In this document: piece after piece, positions 24,696 to 31,813 of the stretch | Layout of the letters: the number at the start of each line of letters is the position of its first letter | Numbering within the stretch: the stretch's first letter is position 1 | Assembly: GCA_016209635.1 (NCBI GenBank) | Contig: JACQWC010000065.1 | Coordinates: forward strand, 1 to 32,825 | Length of the DNA stretch: 32,825 nucleotides | Reading direction: 5' to 3' | DNA from: Candidatus Rokuibacteriota bacterium | GTDB taxonomy: Bacteria > Methylomirabilota > Methylomirabilia > Rokubacteriales > CSP1-6 | Notes under the pieces: generated by a model | Told to the model about the DNA's origin: nothing | Database searches by the model: none | What the model saw: the letters and a program-made list of their open reading frames with translations, nothing else | Translations under genes and position numbers: made by a program

Positions 24696-25204
24696 CGGGA
24701 GCCTTCGTTCACACGCGGGTCCGCAGTGCCGGGGAGGCGGGGCCTCGGGTCGGTAGCGGACGGAAGACACCACAGTCGCGTGCTCCAGTTTAGCTCGTCC
24801 CGCTGACCCTCCTGCACGACCCATACGGCATAGCGGTCATTGCCACGGTACGTCACCTTCCGGAGGCCGAGCGGCCAGCAGCTTACGCTGATGAGTAACG
24901 TGTCCCCTTCCGCCTGCTTGCGGGGTGAGTCTGGCAACCCCCGAGCGATGACGACGGCCGCGTCTACTGGCGATACGTTCACGGTTTCGTATGGACCGCG
25001 CCATACCCTGAGGTGCTGCTGAACAGCGGCGGGGATGGCGTCCTCACATGCTCGCTGCGTATCGAAGGCGCGCTGGATAGCGTGCTCTGTGCGGTTCGTC
25101 TCGTAGGTGGACCACAACAGCCACGCGCACGCAGCGTGGGCCGACGCTGTGAAGACGAGCAGGCCGAGCGCGGTCAGTAGGGCGGTGCGCCACATTCGGA
25201 TCAC
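24692..25204 (-). CDS. Secreted hypothetical protein, 170 residues
   Basis: An unrecognised protein with a clear signal peptide (hydrophobic residues about 7-24, probable cleavage after SAHA). The mature part contains three or four cysteines (ACAW, RACEDA, VSCWPLG, RLWCLPS) that could form disulfides in the periplasm. A GTG start at 25204 has a good ribosome binding site (gaggagga). It is followed directly by DUF2513 with overlapping codons. I do not know its function. Confidence 0.75.
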   Translation of the reverse strand: MIRMWRTALLTALGLLVFTASAHAACAWLLWSTYETNRTEHAIQRAFDTQRACEDAIPAAVQQHLRVWRGPYETVNVSPVDAAVVIARGLPDSPRKQAEGDTLLISVSCWPLGLRKVTYRGNDRYAVWVVQEGQRDELNWSTRLWCLPSATDPRPRLPGTADPRVNEGSR

Positions 25205-25225
25205 GGCTCGTCCTCCTCGTCTGAG

Positions 25226-25810
25226 CTATGCCGCGACGAAGGCCCGGAAGCGATCGAGGATGTCAGCCATCTCAGCCCGAGACGCGTGCAGCAGATAGCG
25301 CGATACGAAGAACTTCTCAGTGATCGCCCGGGGAGGGTTGACGCCGACCGAGACGCTGGGCAGCGCACCGAGTCCGCGCGCACGGGCAACGGCATCGAGC
25401 GCGAGCCAGCCCATGATCCATACCTTGCCCGCCTCTCGGAGCGCACGACTGAGGTGATAGCCGCGATGCGCCCGCTCGGATGCGAGGTGCCTCGCTCGTC
25501 GCCGTTCCCTCTTCGTCTCGGCCTTCGAGAGCCGACAGCGGACCGCATGATCGAAGAGGAGGCCCGCCTCCTTGAATGCGGCGAGGCTCGGAGCCGCGAT
25601 GAGACTTCGCTGCGCCAGACCGCCGAGGAGGTTTCGTCGGACGCCGACGGAGTCAGGGCCGTGCTCGGGGATCGGATCGTAGAAATACGCGCTGTTTGGT
25701 GAGGGCGTCTCGCCAACGATCAACAACCGAAGGGTTGAGGGCCACCAGTCACGCTCGACATGACGCTCGTCGAACGGATGGACACGGCCGCAGCACTGCG
25801 CGCCCTGCAT
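25226..25810 (-). CDS. Uracil-DNA glycosylase-like protein (tentative)
   Basis: A 194-residue protein. LRLLIVGETPSPNSAYFYDP near residue 28 resembles the first motif of the uracil-DNA glycosylase superfamily (GExPG/GQDPYH type). VWIMGWLALDAVARARG and RYLLHASRAEM further on fit the later strand and the HxS-like motif of that fold. Superfamily members remove uracil from DNA or act on other nucleic acid lesions, and several occur in defence regions. The ATG at 25810 is preferred because it follows the upstream gene's stop by four bases; a start at 25882 would overlap it by 68 bases. Assignment is from motif appearance only. Confidence 0.5.
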   Translation of the reverse strand: MQGAQCCGRVHPFDERHVERDWWPSTLRLLIVGETPSPNSAYFYDPIPEHGPDSVGVRRNLLGGLAQRSLIAAPSLAAFKEAGLLFDHAVRCRLSKAETKRERRRARHLASERAHRGYHLSRALREAGKVWIMGWLALDAVARARGLGALPSVSVGVNPPRAITEKFFVSRYLLHASRAEMADILDRFRAFVAA

Positions 25811-25814
25811 GATG

Positions 25815-26621
25815 CTATGGCCCAAGATCACGCGCGACCGCCTCCACTGCCGCCAGCGCCCCGAGTGCTTCAGGTCGTCCACACTTCTGCCCGAGTCGTG
25901 CTGCCCGTCCGGGGTGGATCAAGTTGCGGAAGTCCTTGGCGAGACGAACGAGCGTGGCAGTATCCGGCTTGACGATGCCGAGGTGGGCGGCGACCTCGAC
26001 GTATTCATGCAGGTCCCACCGCTCTGGGTTCGGATCAGGCTGACGGGTCAGTGTCTTCGTGCGGCGCAGGGCGGCGATAGCGGCCTGACGAGCCCCGGCG
26101 TGCTGGTGCTCGTGCTGTTGCAGTGCCCACAGGAGGAGAGCTTCGATCGCCGATCCTGCGAGTACTGTTGCGCCCTTCCACTCGCCTTGCGCAAGATCGC
26201 TGTGCGCGCTGCTCAGGTCTAGACGAATGCTCTCGCGAAGGTCGGCGTCGGTGATGAACGGCAAGGCCGACGTGGACGGGCTCGGTGCGTTATCCGGGCA
26301 CTTCTCAAGCGCGTCCCGAAGTAGCACAAGCGCGTGGACCTCACCGAAGCCTCGCAGTTCACCGAGAACCCACTGTTCATTCGCCGTCGCACGCCAGATT
26401 GCGAGCAGATCACGGATCGCCGCCCGACTACAGACAAGGGCCGCGTGATCCCGACCTTGCACGGTAATGAGTTCGTGCGGTACCTGATCCAGCAGATCGA
26501 CAACACCGGCGAGTTCACTTGAGTGACTCATGCCGACTCTGCGGCGCGGCTCCGCATTCTCGACCCACGGGAACATCTGATCGATCAGTCCGACGACCTG
26601 ACTCGGCACGACAAGCGGCAT
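25815..26621 (-). CDS. HEPN-like domain protein
   Basis: A 268-residue soluble protein. The N-terminal half (ELAGVVDLLDQVPHELITVQ ... WVLGELRGFGEVHALV) is predicted helical and unassigned. The C-terminal half (SSAHSDLAQGEWKGATVLAGSAIEALLLWAL followed by KDFRNLIHPGRAARLGQK) looks like a HEPN or DUF4145-type domain. The RNLIHPGR block contains an Arg-to-His pair like the RNase motif, though the spacing (R-x3-H) is shorter than the canonical R-x4-6-H. HEPN domains are common in toxin and anti-phage systems. It is the first of a tightly spaced run with the glycosylase-like gene. Confidence 0.6.
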   Translation of the reverse strand: MPLVVPSQVVGLIDQMFPWVENAEPRRRVGMSHSSELAGVVDLLDQVPHELITVQGRDHAALVCSRAAIRDLLAIWRATANEQWVLGELRGFGEVHALVLLRDALEKCPDNAPSPSTSALPFITDADLRESIRLDLSSAHSDLAQGEWKGATVLAGSAIEALLLWALQQHEHQHAGARQAAIAALRRTKTLTRQPDPNPERWDLHEYVEVAAHLGIVKPDTATLVRLAKDFRNLIHPGRAARLGQKCGRPEALGALAAVEAVARDLGP

Positions 26622-26645
26622 GGACGGGCCTCGCCTCTCGAAGCG

Positions 26646-26821
26646 TCAGCTAATCCAAAGGGGGCATGCCACGGAGGTGAAGTCGCTGTCGTACCCGGCA
26701 GCGAAGTCGCGGTAGACCCTGAGCTTGGGAAGGAGAGGATTGGCCTCTTCCGCGCCCTTGGCCGGGTCTTCCAGGTCCGCGTACGCTGACTTCGGCGTGC
26801 CCGCCCGGATGCTTCGGTGGT
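26646..26821 (-). pseudogene. Short open tail, possible gene remnant
   Basis: A frame open from the repeat region ends KLRVYRDFAAGYDSDFTSVA plus a few residues and stop. It has no credible start codon of its own: upstream it merges into repeat-encoded sequence. It may be the 3' end of a lost gene or mere read-through. Confidence 0.25.
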
Positions 26822-26922
26822 GTTCGGACGTGATCGAAACGGGGCAACCGCTGCGCAGCCGCGTCTTTTCTTCGCCAGTCGCTGCTGTCCCCGTGCGCCG
26901 CGCCCGCTGGGTGTCAACGTTG
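26822..26922 (-). repeat. Dispersed repeat, copy A
   Basis: Most divergent full-length copy of the roughly 100-115 base family. On the plus strand it carries cgtgatcgaaacggggcaac, a cgcgtcttttcttc tract, then gcgccgcgcccgctgggtg and tcaacgtt. It is directly abutted by copy B. Confidence 0.9.
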
Positions 26923-27053
26923 CTCGCGCATGATGCTCGAGCGTGATCGAAATGGTCGCAACTCCTGCGCGTCCGCGTCTTTTCTTCCGCCGTCACTTCG
27001 CCCCCTGCGCGCCGCGCCCTCTGGGTATCAAGGTTCGAGCGTTTTTTGTTCGA
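26922..27053 (-). repeat. Dispersed repeat, copy B
   Basis: Full copy in tandem with copy A. It has the cttttcttccgccgtcactt and gcgcgccgcgccctctggg blocks and ends in a gttttttgttcg extension also present in copy F. The reading frame of the small gene to the right ends in it, at the TGA of gTGAcggcgg (minus strand). Confidence 0.9.
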
Positions 27054-27250
27054 GGAGACTGCCGGTCGACCCAACGACACCCAGCCTGAAGGCCACCCGC
27101 CTCCGCCTCTTCAGGTGATGGGAAGCGCTGCGTGAAGTGGACGACCAGGCCATTGTGCGTTCGTCGCGTGCCGGGCTCCCAGACCTCGTTGGCGCCGCAG
27201 GGACTCCCCGAGGCCCTCGGCGTCGCCGACCCGCGCGCCGCAACCCTCAC
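26993..27250 (-). CDS. Small hypothetical protein, 85 residues (doubtful)
   Basis: The GTG at 27250 overlaps the kinase stop (GTGA). The middle part (NGLVVHFTQRFPSPEEAEAG) looks protein-like, but the first 25 residues are low-complexity and the last 25 are encoded by repeat copy B. It may be a real small gene whose 3' end was replaced by the repeat, or a chance frame. Confidence 0.3.
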   Translation of the reverse strand: MRVAARGSATPRASGSPCGANEVWEPGTRRTHNGLVVHFTQRFPSPEEAEAGGLQAGCRWVDRQSPRTKNARTLIPRGRGAQGAK

Positions 27251-28596
27251 CTCGTCAGGTTAAGAGTCAGCGAGCTTCCAGGTTGTCGCGAACGCTGGAT
27301 CTTGTTGACTGTCCGGAGAGCCTTCGTCAAAGGTTCGGTGCCGGTTGTACATGATGGATTCGCAAGGAGAGCCTCGATCACTTCACGAACAGCGTGCAGA
27401 TACCAGGCTTCCTGTTTCTCGAGGTCCGAGGCCGAAAGAAAGCGCGCGAACTCTTCCTTCAGAACCTCGTGTGCGTCACCATCAGCGACCGAAGCTGCCG
27501 CTTCAAGGGCTCGACGCAGGGAATCCTTACCCTTCCGCCCCTCAAACTCTAGCTGGAACGCCCAACGAATTGCCGGCTCAACGATCTCGTGATAATCGGT
27601 TCTCGGTAGAAGTATGCCCCGGTACAGCAGCAATCCCAGGAACTGTTCGGCAGCAAACATCAGCCGAGCATCTCCCGAGCCCACAATGTCGGCCAGCTTC
27701 GCGAGGATGAGACCGCGCTGCCCCGCCGGCAATTTGCCGAATTCTCGAGGTGTGTAAGCTTCGATCGCCGCTGCGAGCTCATGGAGGCGGCCATGGGCCA
27801 GAACTTCCGATAGCGGTCGGGATGGTCGTAGTGCACCTTCCAGCTGAGCGATGAACGACCGCAGAGACGCCAGACGTTGGTCTCGAGACTCCTCCAGGCA
27901 CTTGAGAATTAACCCGTCTATCTCTGGGGGTATCGCTTCGTTTGTGGCCGCCAACTCGACATAGGCCCCCATGGGTGGCCGTTTTCCGGCGAGGGCTTCG
28001 TAGAGGGTGACGCCGAGTGAGTAGATATCAGCTCGGTAGTCGACATCGTCTCCCTGGGCCTGTTCCGGAGCGATGTAACCTGGAGTCCCAATTACGTACC
28101 CCGATCCAGTGATTTTCTTGGCGTCCTTCTCAGAGATCGCAATGCCGAAGTCGACAAGGTAGGCAGACAGGTTGTCGGGCTTAATGATTATGTTTGAGGG
28201 CTTGACATCACGATGGATTACGCCGCGTTGATGGGCGTGTTCGAGCGCGGCGGCAATCTGGGTGAACCACGCTTTTACGTCAGCCAGTTGGCAGGGGCCC
28301 CCGGTGTCGATTCGCTCCCTGAGCGTTTTTCCCTCGATGAACTCAAACACTATGAGGAACTCATCCTTGCCGAACATGACGTCATAGATGGCTGGGATAT
28401 TTGGGTGAGAAAGTGCCGCGAGCACACGGGCCTCTCGACGAAACCTTTGCTGGTCTGGGTCAGAAAACGCCGTCGCGAGAGGATTTAGGAGCTTGACCGC
28501 AATATCGCGTTCGAGAACGGTGTCACGCCCCCGAATGACGGTACCGAATCCCCCTGCCCCATGCGCCTTGGGCTCAAACTGGAAGCGCTCTGTCAT
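27247..28596 (-). CDS. Serine/threonine protein kinase with helical C-terminal region
   Basis: A 449-residue Hanks-type kinase. Key elements: glycine loop GAGGFGTV (13-20), Lys35 in AVKLL, catalytic HRDVKPSN with Asp130, DFG at 149-151, APE at 176-178, and DIYSLGVTLYEALAGKRPP. All catalytic residues are present, so it should be active. Residues about 270-449 form a helix-rich domain that I do not recognise; there is no membrane helix, PASTA or other sensor domain, so it is cytosolic. The ATG at 28596 has a ribosome binding site (cggagga) just beyond the end of repeat copy C. The gene is less GC-rich than the dcw genes. Its partner may be the membrane protein upstream. Confidence 0.95.
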   Translation of the reverse strand: MTERFQFEPKAHGAGGFGTVIRGRDTVLERDIAVKLLNPLATAFSDPDQQRFRREARVLAALSHPNIPAIYDVMFGKDEFLIVFEFIEGKTLRERIDTGGPCQLADVKAWFTQIAAALEHAHQRGVIHRDVKPSNIIIKPDNLSAYLVDFGIAISEKDAKKITGSGYVIGTPGYIAPEQAQGDDVDYRADIYSLGVTLYEALAGKRPPMGAYVELAATNEAIPPEIDGLILKCLEESRDQRLASLRSFIAQLEGALRPSRPLSEVLAHGRLHELAAAIEAYTPREFGKLPAGQRGLILAKLADIVGSGDARLMFAAEQFLGLLLYRGILLPRTDYHEIVEPAIRWAFQLEFEGRKGKDSLRRALEAAASVADGDAHEVLKEEFARFLSASDLEKQEAWYLHAVREVIEALLANPSCTTGTEPLTKALRTVNKIQRSRQPGSSLTLNLTR

Positions 28597-28616
28597 CGGC
28601 TCCTCCGTCGCTCTTG

Positions 28617-28693
28617 GCGCAACTGCTGCGCGTGCGCGTCTTTTCCTCTGCCGTCACTTCGCCCCTGCGCCCGGCACACCCGCTCGGCGTCAT
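28617..28693 (-). repeat. Dispersed repeat, copy C
   Basis: A shortened copy filling the whole gap between the membrane protein stop and the kinase. The stop codon TGA of the membrane protein coincides with the TTGACACC-like edge of the repeat (here TGACGCC). Confidence 0.85.
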
Positions 28694-29403
28694 TTTGACC
28701 AGATGGCACCGGCCGTCTGGAGAATAACGCCGAAGGAGGTGAGGACCAATCCCGCATAGAAGAACCGATCTGCCCATCTGCGCTGGGCCTTCTTCTCGCG
28801 CCACTCGGCGTTGTTCTCGTCGGGTCCGAGCACCGCAAAGCCGAGCCTAGCTTCTCCGAGGATGCGGCTCTCGTAGCGGGCTGCGAGGAAAGCCATCCAC
28901 AGACCGATCAGCAGGCAGGCTCCGCCAGCCAGCATCAGCAAGTTTGCCGTAGTCGTTTTCGCGAGCAGTGGCCAGCTAGCGTATGCAGCTCCAGCCGAGA
29001 AGCCGCAAAAGGTGGTCCACTGGACGACGTTGATGACCACCGCGTAGGAAGAGCTACCGGGCGCCTTCGCATTTACAACGGCGAGAATCGACAAGTGCGG
29101 GTTGCCCGCGAGATTAGCCAGACGTTGCTGAGACGGTTCCAAGGCGGCCTCGCCTGCTTTTACTAGCTGCTTTGTCCGCTTCTCCAAACGGTTGAACCAG
29201 ACCGAAAGCCAAGCACCGAGGAGAGCGATCGCCGCGGCAACCCCGCGATGGTCTTTGAGAACTGTGGCGTAGCCGGCGACGAGGAACGCTGTAGCGACAA
29301 GAAAGAAGTTAAAGCTCTGCATGCGCTGGCCGGCATGCATGGCAAACCAGTCCCAGGCGTGGCCTAGAGCATCTCGTGAAGAGTTGTCGAGATCGGCGCT
29401 CAT
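28690..29403 (-). CDS. Multi-pass membrane protein, unknown function
   Basis: A 237-residue protein with about five hydrophobic segments: roughly 31-49, 54-71, 118-142, 150-178 and 212-234. The start, HAWDWFAMHAGQRMQSFNFF, recalls RipA-like or SLATT-like small membrane proteins that occur near phage-defence and signalling genes. I cannot assign a family with confidence. It starts at an ATG two bases beyond repeat copy D and stops inside copy C. Genes on both sides are separated from it only by repeats. Confidence 0.7.
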   Translation of the reverse strand: MSADLDNSSRDALGHAWDWFAMHAGQRMQSFNFFLVATAFLVAGYATVLKDHRGVAAAIALLGAWLSVWFNRLEKRTKQLVKAGEAALEPSQQRLANLAGNPHLSILAVVNAKAPGSSSYAVVINVVQWTTFCGFSAGAAYASWPLLAKTTTANLLMLAGGACLLIGLWMAFLAARYESRILGEARLGFAVLGPDENNAEWREKKAQRRWADRFFYAGLVLTSFGVILQTAGAIWSK

Positions 29404-29404
29404 G

Positions 29405-29502
29405 ATCGCGTGTGATCGAACGCCGGGCAGAAGCTGCGCGTCCCCGTTTTTTCTTCCGCCGTCACTTCGCCCCCTGCGCGCCGCGCCCGCTGGGTGTTAA
29501 GG
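29405..29502 (-). repeat. Dispersed repeat, copy D
   Basis: Full copy in tandem with E; near consensus. It lies immediately upstream of the start codon of the membrane protein gene. Confidence 0.92.
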
Positions 29503-29599
29503 TGTTCGCGCGTGATGTTCGCGCGTGATCGAAATCGGGGCAACTTCTGCGCGTTGCCGTTTTTTCCGCCGCCGTCACTTCGTGTTCGCGCGTGATCGT
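29503..29599 (-). repeat. Dispersed repeat, copy E
   Basis: Copy truncated in its second half. The short unit ttcgcgcgtgat is present twice in a row at its left end and again at its right end. It provides the last codons and the TGA stop of the zinc-ribbon-like gene. Confidence 0.92.
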
Positions 29600-29838
29600 T
29601 CTTCGAGCCAGAGCACGTGACAGCGCGCGTGGAAATACAGCCGGCGCCCGTCGGCGTAGGTGCACTCCAGCGGGCCCGCCTCGAGCACACCAATCGGCTC
29701 GTCGCACACCGAACACCGCTGCCCGCGACCGGCCCCGATCGCGATGCTGTGACCAACAGGCGGCGGGAGGGCGCGAGGAAATCCGTCCCGGAACTTCTCG
29801 TGGAGCCTCTTGCGGATCGCCTCATCGTCCACCGTCAC
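29575..29838 (-). CDS. Small zinc-ribbon-like protein, 87 residues
   Basis: An unrecognised small protein with CSVCDEP near residue 42 and YFHARCHVLWLEE near residue 68. The CxxC plus HxxC arrangement suggests one bound zinc. The start is a GTG at 29838 with a strong ribosome binding site (aggagg) five bases ahead; both the site and the GTGACGG start context come from repeat copy F. The last six codons and the stop come from copy E. Thus the whole reading frame is framed by repeats. Confidence 0.65.
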   Translation of the reverse strand: MTVDDEAIRKRLHEKFRDGFPRALPPPVGHSIAIGAGRGQRCSVCDEPIGVLEAGPLECTYADGRRLYFHARCHVLWLEERSRANTK

Positions 29839-29952
29839 TTGCCTCCTGCGCGCCGCGCCCGCTGGGTGTCAATGTGCGCGTGTTTTTTGTTCGCGCGTGA
29901 TCGGAATCGGGGCAACTGCTGCGCGTGCGCGTTTTTTCTTCCGCCGTCACTT
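29833..29952 (-). repeat. Dispersed repeat, copy F
   Basis: Fills the gap between the methyltransferase stop and the zinc-ribbon-like start. It shows the unit in permuted order, right half first and then a tgtgcgcgtgttttttg extension and the left half, as expected if it is a junction between two tandem units. Confidence 0.92.
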
Positions 29953-29973
29953 GGCATCGTCGTCGGGGCCAGC

Positions 29974-30975
29974 TCATTCAACCACGACCTTCACTCTCGC
30001 CGTCTTCGAGCCGCGAGCCGCGAACCAGGTGATAGCCTCATCGACCATGTCAAACTCGATGAAATACGCGCCCGTGGTGAGCGGGGCTCTCACCTTGACG
30101 TCCATCATGACGCTGTGGTTCGGCGCAACATCCGCCGGGAGGAACGCGCGCAAGTACTCGAAATCGATCATGTGCCGGCTGGCGTCGAGGAGGTGGCCGC
30201 CGACGTCGACGAATCCGCCCTCTTGGCAGTACGCCGAGAGCCATGTCGTATCACCGGTATTGACGATCCTCAGAACGTAGGCGACTTCCCCCCCGGCGCT
30301 CGCCTTCTTGATCCGTTCACCAATGACCGTGACGTCCGCCGCGAGCGTCCTCGGGTTCCGGCTGTCGCAGACGTCGTCGCCCTTCTGGAGCGTGATGAAG
30401 CAGTTCGCGCGAGTGTCACGCCGGACGGTATCCAGGGGGAACCGTTGGTCGTCGCCGTTCAGAAAGTCCCGATAGTGCGTGAAGCCAACGCCGATGCTCG
30501 TGGGTAACGGGTACGGGTGGATGGTGCACTTCGTGAAGCCGACGCGCCGCGCCTCTTCATGGACCTGCTCGAGGAGGAAATCATTCTCGAGAATCCCATG
30601 AGCCTGCATTTCCGAGATCGCCTGGGGGGTGTGGGAGTGGCCCTCTCCCACCTCGGAGAAGCCGACGCGGCCGCCGTCTTTCAGGACGCGGAACATCTCG
30701 TTGAGAATCGCCTGGGGGTTCGGGACGTGGTGGAATGCATCGAAACAGACGATCCGGTCCACGGAGTTGGCGGCGATCGGGAACGTGTAGCCGTCGTAGG
30801 TCAGGAACTCAGGGTTGAGGTGCCATTTGGTGCGCTGATCGAGCTCGAAGCACTTCCTCCCGATTGCGATCGCGGTCGACGAAACGTCGATCGCGATCGT
30901 CCGGCAGCCCATGCGGTTCAGGATCGCCGAGACCCAGCAGGACCCCGCGCCGAAGTCGAGCACCGTGTGGCTCAT
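29974..30975 (-). CDS. SAM-dependent methyltransferase with C-terminal beta-sandwich domain (main part)
   Basis: A 333-codon frame. VLDFGAGSCWVSAILNRMG at residues 5-23 is SAM motif I, followed by DRIVCFDAFHHVPNPQAIL and VLKDGGRVGFSEVG, as in class I Methyltransf_11 enzymes. From about residue 215 an Ig-like or NBR1-like beta-sandwich follows (VAYVLRIVNTGDTTWL ... TTGAYFIEFDMVDEAITWFA). This combination occurs in proteins of surface polysaccharide loci. The frame lacks the usual N-terminal cap, which is encoded in the overlapping upstream frame (30972-31271). The ATG start overlaps that frame's stop (ATGA). Confidence 0.85.
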   Translation of the reverse strand: MSHTVLDFGAGSCWVSAILNRMGCRTIAIDVSSTAIAIGRKCFELDQRTKWHLNPEFLTYDGYTFPIAANSVDRIVCFDAFHHVPNPQAILNEMFRVLKDGGRVGFSEVGEGHSHTPQAISEMQAHGILENDFLLEQVHEEARRVGFTKCTIHPYPLPTSIGVGFTHYRDFLNGDDQRFPLDTVRRDTRANCFITLQKGDDVCDSRNPRTLAADVTVIGERIKKASAGGEVAYVLRIVNTGDTTWLSAYCQEGGFVDVGGHLLDASRHMIDFEYLRAFLPADVAPNHSVMMDVKVRAPLTTGAYFIEFDMVDEAITWFAARGSKTARVKVVVE

Positions 30976-31271
30976 GCCCAGGCGAGGTTGGCGAGCAGGA
31001 GACCGAGCTTGTAGAGGATGAGCGGGGTTTCGGCGTTCGTGTGGAACGGCTTGTTAAGGAGCGCCGGGGAGTCCTTAATGCGTTGGAAGTGAGTCTCGGC
31101 GGCGAGATTCCATCGATCCACATCCTCGCGGGCGCTGTCCCCCTTCACCGGGGCTTCGGAGGCGCCTGCGGTTATTGGCGGCCCCGTGGCGCCGCGATGC
31201 CGCTCGAGACCGAAGAGGCGGAAGAGCCACGGCGCGCGCCGCGCCCGCTGAGTGTCAACGTTCGAGTTCAT
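30972..31271 (-). CDS. N-terminal part of the methyltransferase in a separate frame
   Basis: A 99-residue frame whose second half, WNLAAETHFQRIKDSPALLN through LILYKLGLLLANLAW, is the region that normally precedes VLDFGAG in this methyltransferase type. It ends at a TGA that overlaps the downstream ATG. One extra G (TGGGG for TGGG) would fuse the two frames as LAWGMSHTVLDFG. It is thus either a frameshifted gene, a sequencing error or two translationally coupled pieces. Its own first residues (MNSNVDTQRARRA) are encoded by repeat copy G. Confidence 0.65.
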   Translation of the reverse strand: MNSNVDTQRARRAPWLFRLFGLERHRGATGPPITAGASEAPVKGDSAREDVDRWNLAAETHFQRIKDSPALLNKPFHTNAETPLILYKLGLLLANLAWA

Positions 31272-31292
31272 GGCGTCCGCGCGTGATCGTGA
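31231..31292 (-). repeat. Dispersed repeat, copy G (partial)
   Basis: A partial copy: gcgcgccgcgcccgctgagtg and tcaacgttcg, then a short gcgcgtgatcg edge. It contains the stop codon of the lipoprotein gene and the start codon of the methyltransferase N-terminal frame. Confidence 0.8.
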
Positions 31293-31518
31293 AGCTCGCG
31301 TTGTATCGTTTGCTCTCTTGCTCGAAGCCCTTGACGAGCTGATCGACCAGGACGCCCAGGACAATGGGGGCGATGGCGGCGGCGGCGGCCGCCTCCCGCT
31401 TGGCCTCGACGAACTGAACGCACGCGACGTCGGGGGAGTCCTTCTTGCTGTCGGAATCGACCAGGCTCGTACACCCCGTAGAGAGGAGGACGATAAGCGG
31501 CAATGCGACGGTGCGCAT
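31255..31518 (-). CDS. Small lipoprotein, 87 residues
   Basis: A short signal peptide ends in LLSTGC, a lipobox, so the mature protein should be lipid-anchored from Cys16. The rest includes VACVQFVEAKREAAAAAAIA and a hydrophobic PIVLGVLVDQLV segment that could be a second membrane-associated helix. No family is recognised. The ATG at 31518 has an excellent ribosome binding site (aaaggagg). Its TGA stop is the one inside repeat copy G. Confidence 0.7.
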   Translation of the reverse strand: MRTVALPLIVLLSTGCTSLVDSDSKKDSPDVACVQFVEAKREAAAAAAIAPIVLGVLVDQLVKGFEQESKRYNASFTITRGRHELER

Positions 31519-31813
31519 ACGGCCTCCTTTCGAGACCAACGGTGCAGTCTGCGGGAAGGTGTCTCGACGGCCCATGGACCCGGCAAGCTGGATACCAGGT
31601 CGACCTTCCGAGCGAATCCGCGAGGTTAGGCAATGTCGTCAAACGTGGGACTGCTACGTATCTGTGCGGGTTGCACTAGCGCTGGGCAAAGAGGGTCGAG
31701 CGTCACCACCAGGCGATCTGGCGCCCGCGCTCTCATCCACGGCGTGCGCCTCCCCTCCCGGCGCGCTCCTCGACGCCGCGCCATTCCCGATCACGCGCGC
31801 TCGGGAACACCGC
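31519..31813. other. Intergenic gap with no recognised feature
   Basis: About 295 bases between the lipoprotein and the dehydrogenase. I see no RNA gene, repeat copy or convincing open frame. It marks the right edge of the accessory region. Confidence 0.5.

Noticed and set aside
26830-26880. Intrinsic terminators on the plus strand at the T runs of the repeats
   Set aside because: The GC-rich bases before the T run give loops of only two bases, and the genes lie on the other strand.
26822-29952. CRISPR array
   Set aside because: Repeats are about 100 bases or longer, in ones and twos between genes, with no regular short spacers and no cas genes.
26822-31292. Integron attC sites
   Set aside because: The layout is cassette-like, but the conserved trinucleotide ends (CAAC in two places) point the same way. 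I do not find an inverted RYYYAAC/GTTRRRY pair or a long imperfect palindrome.
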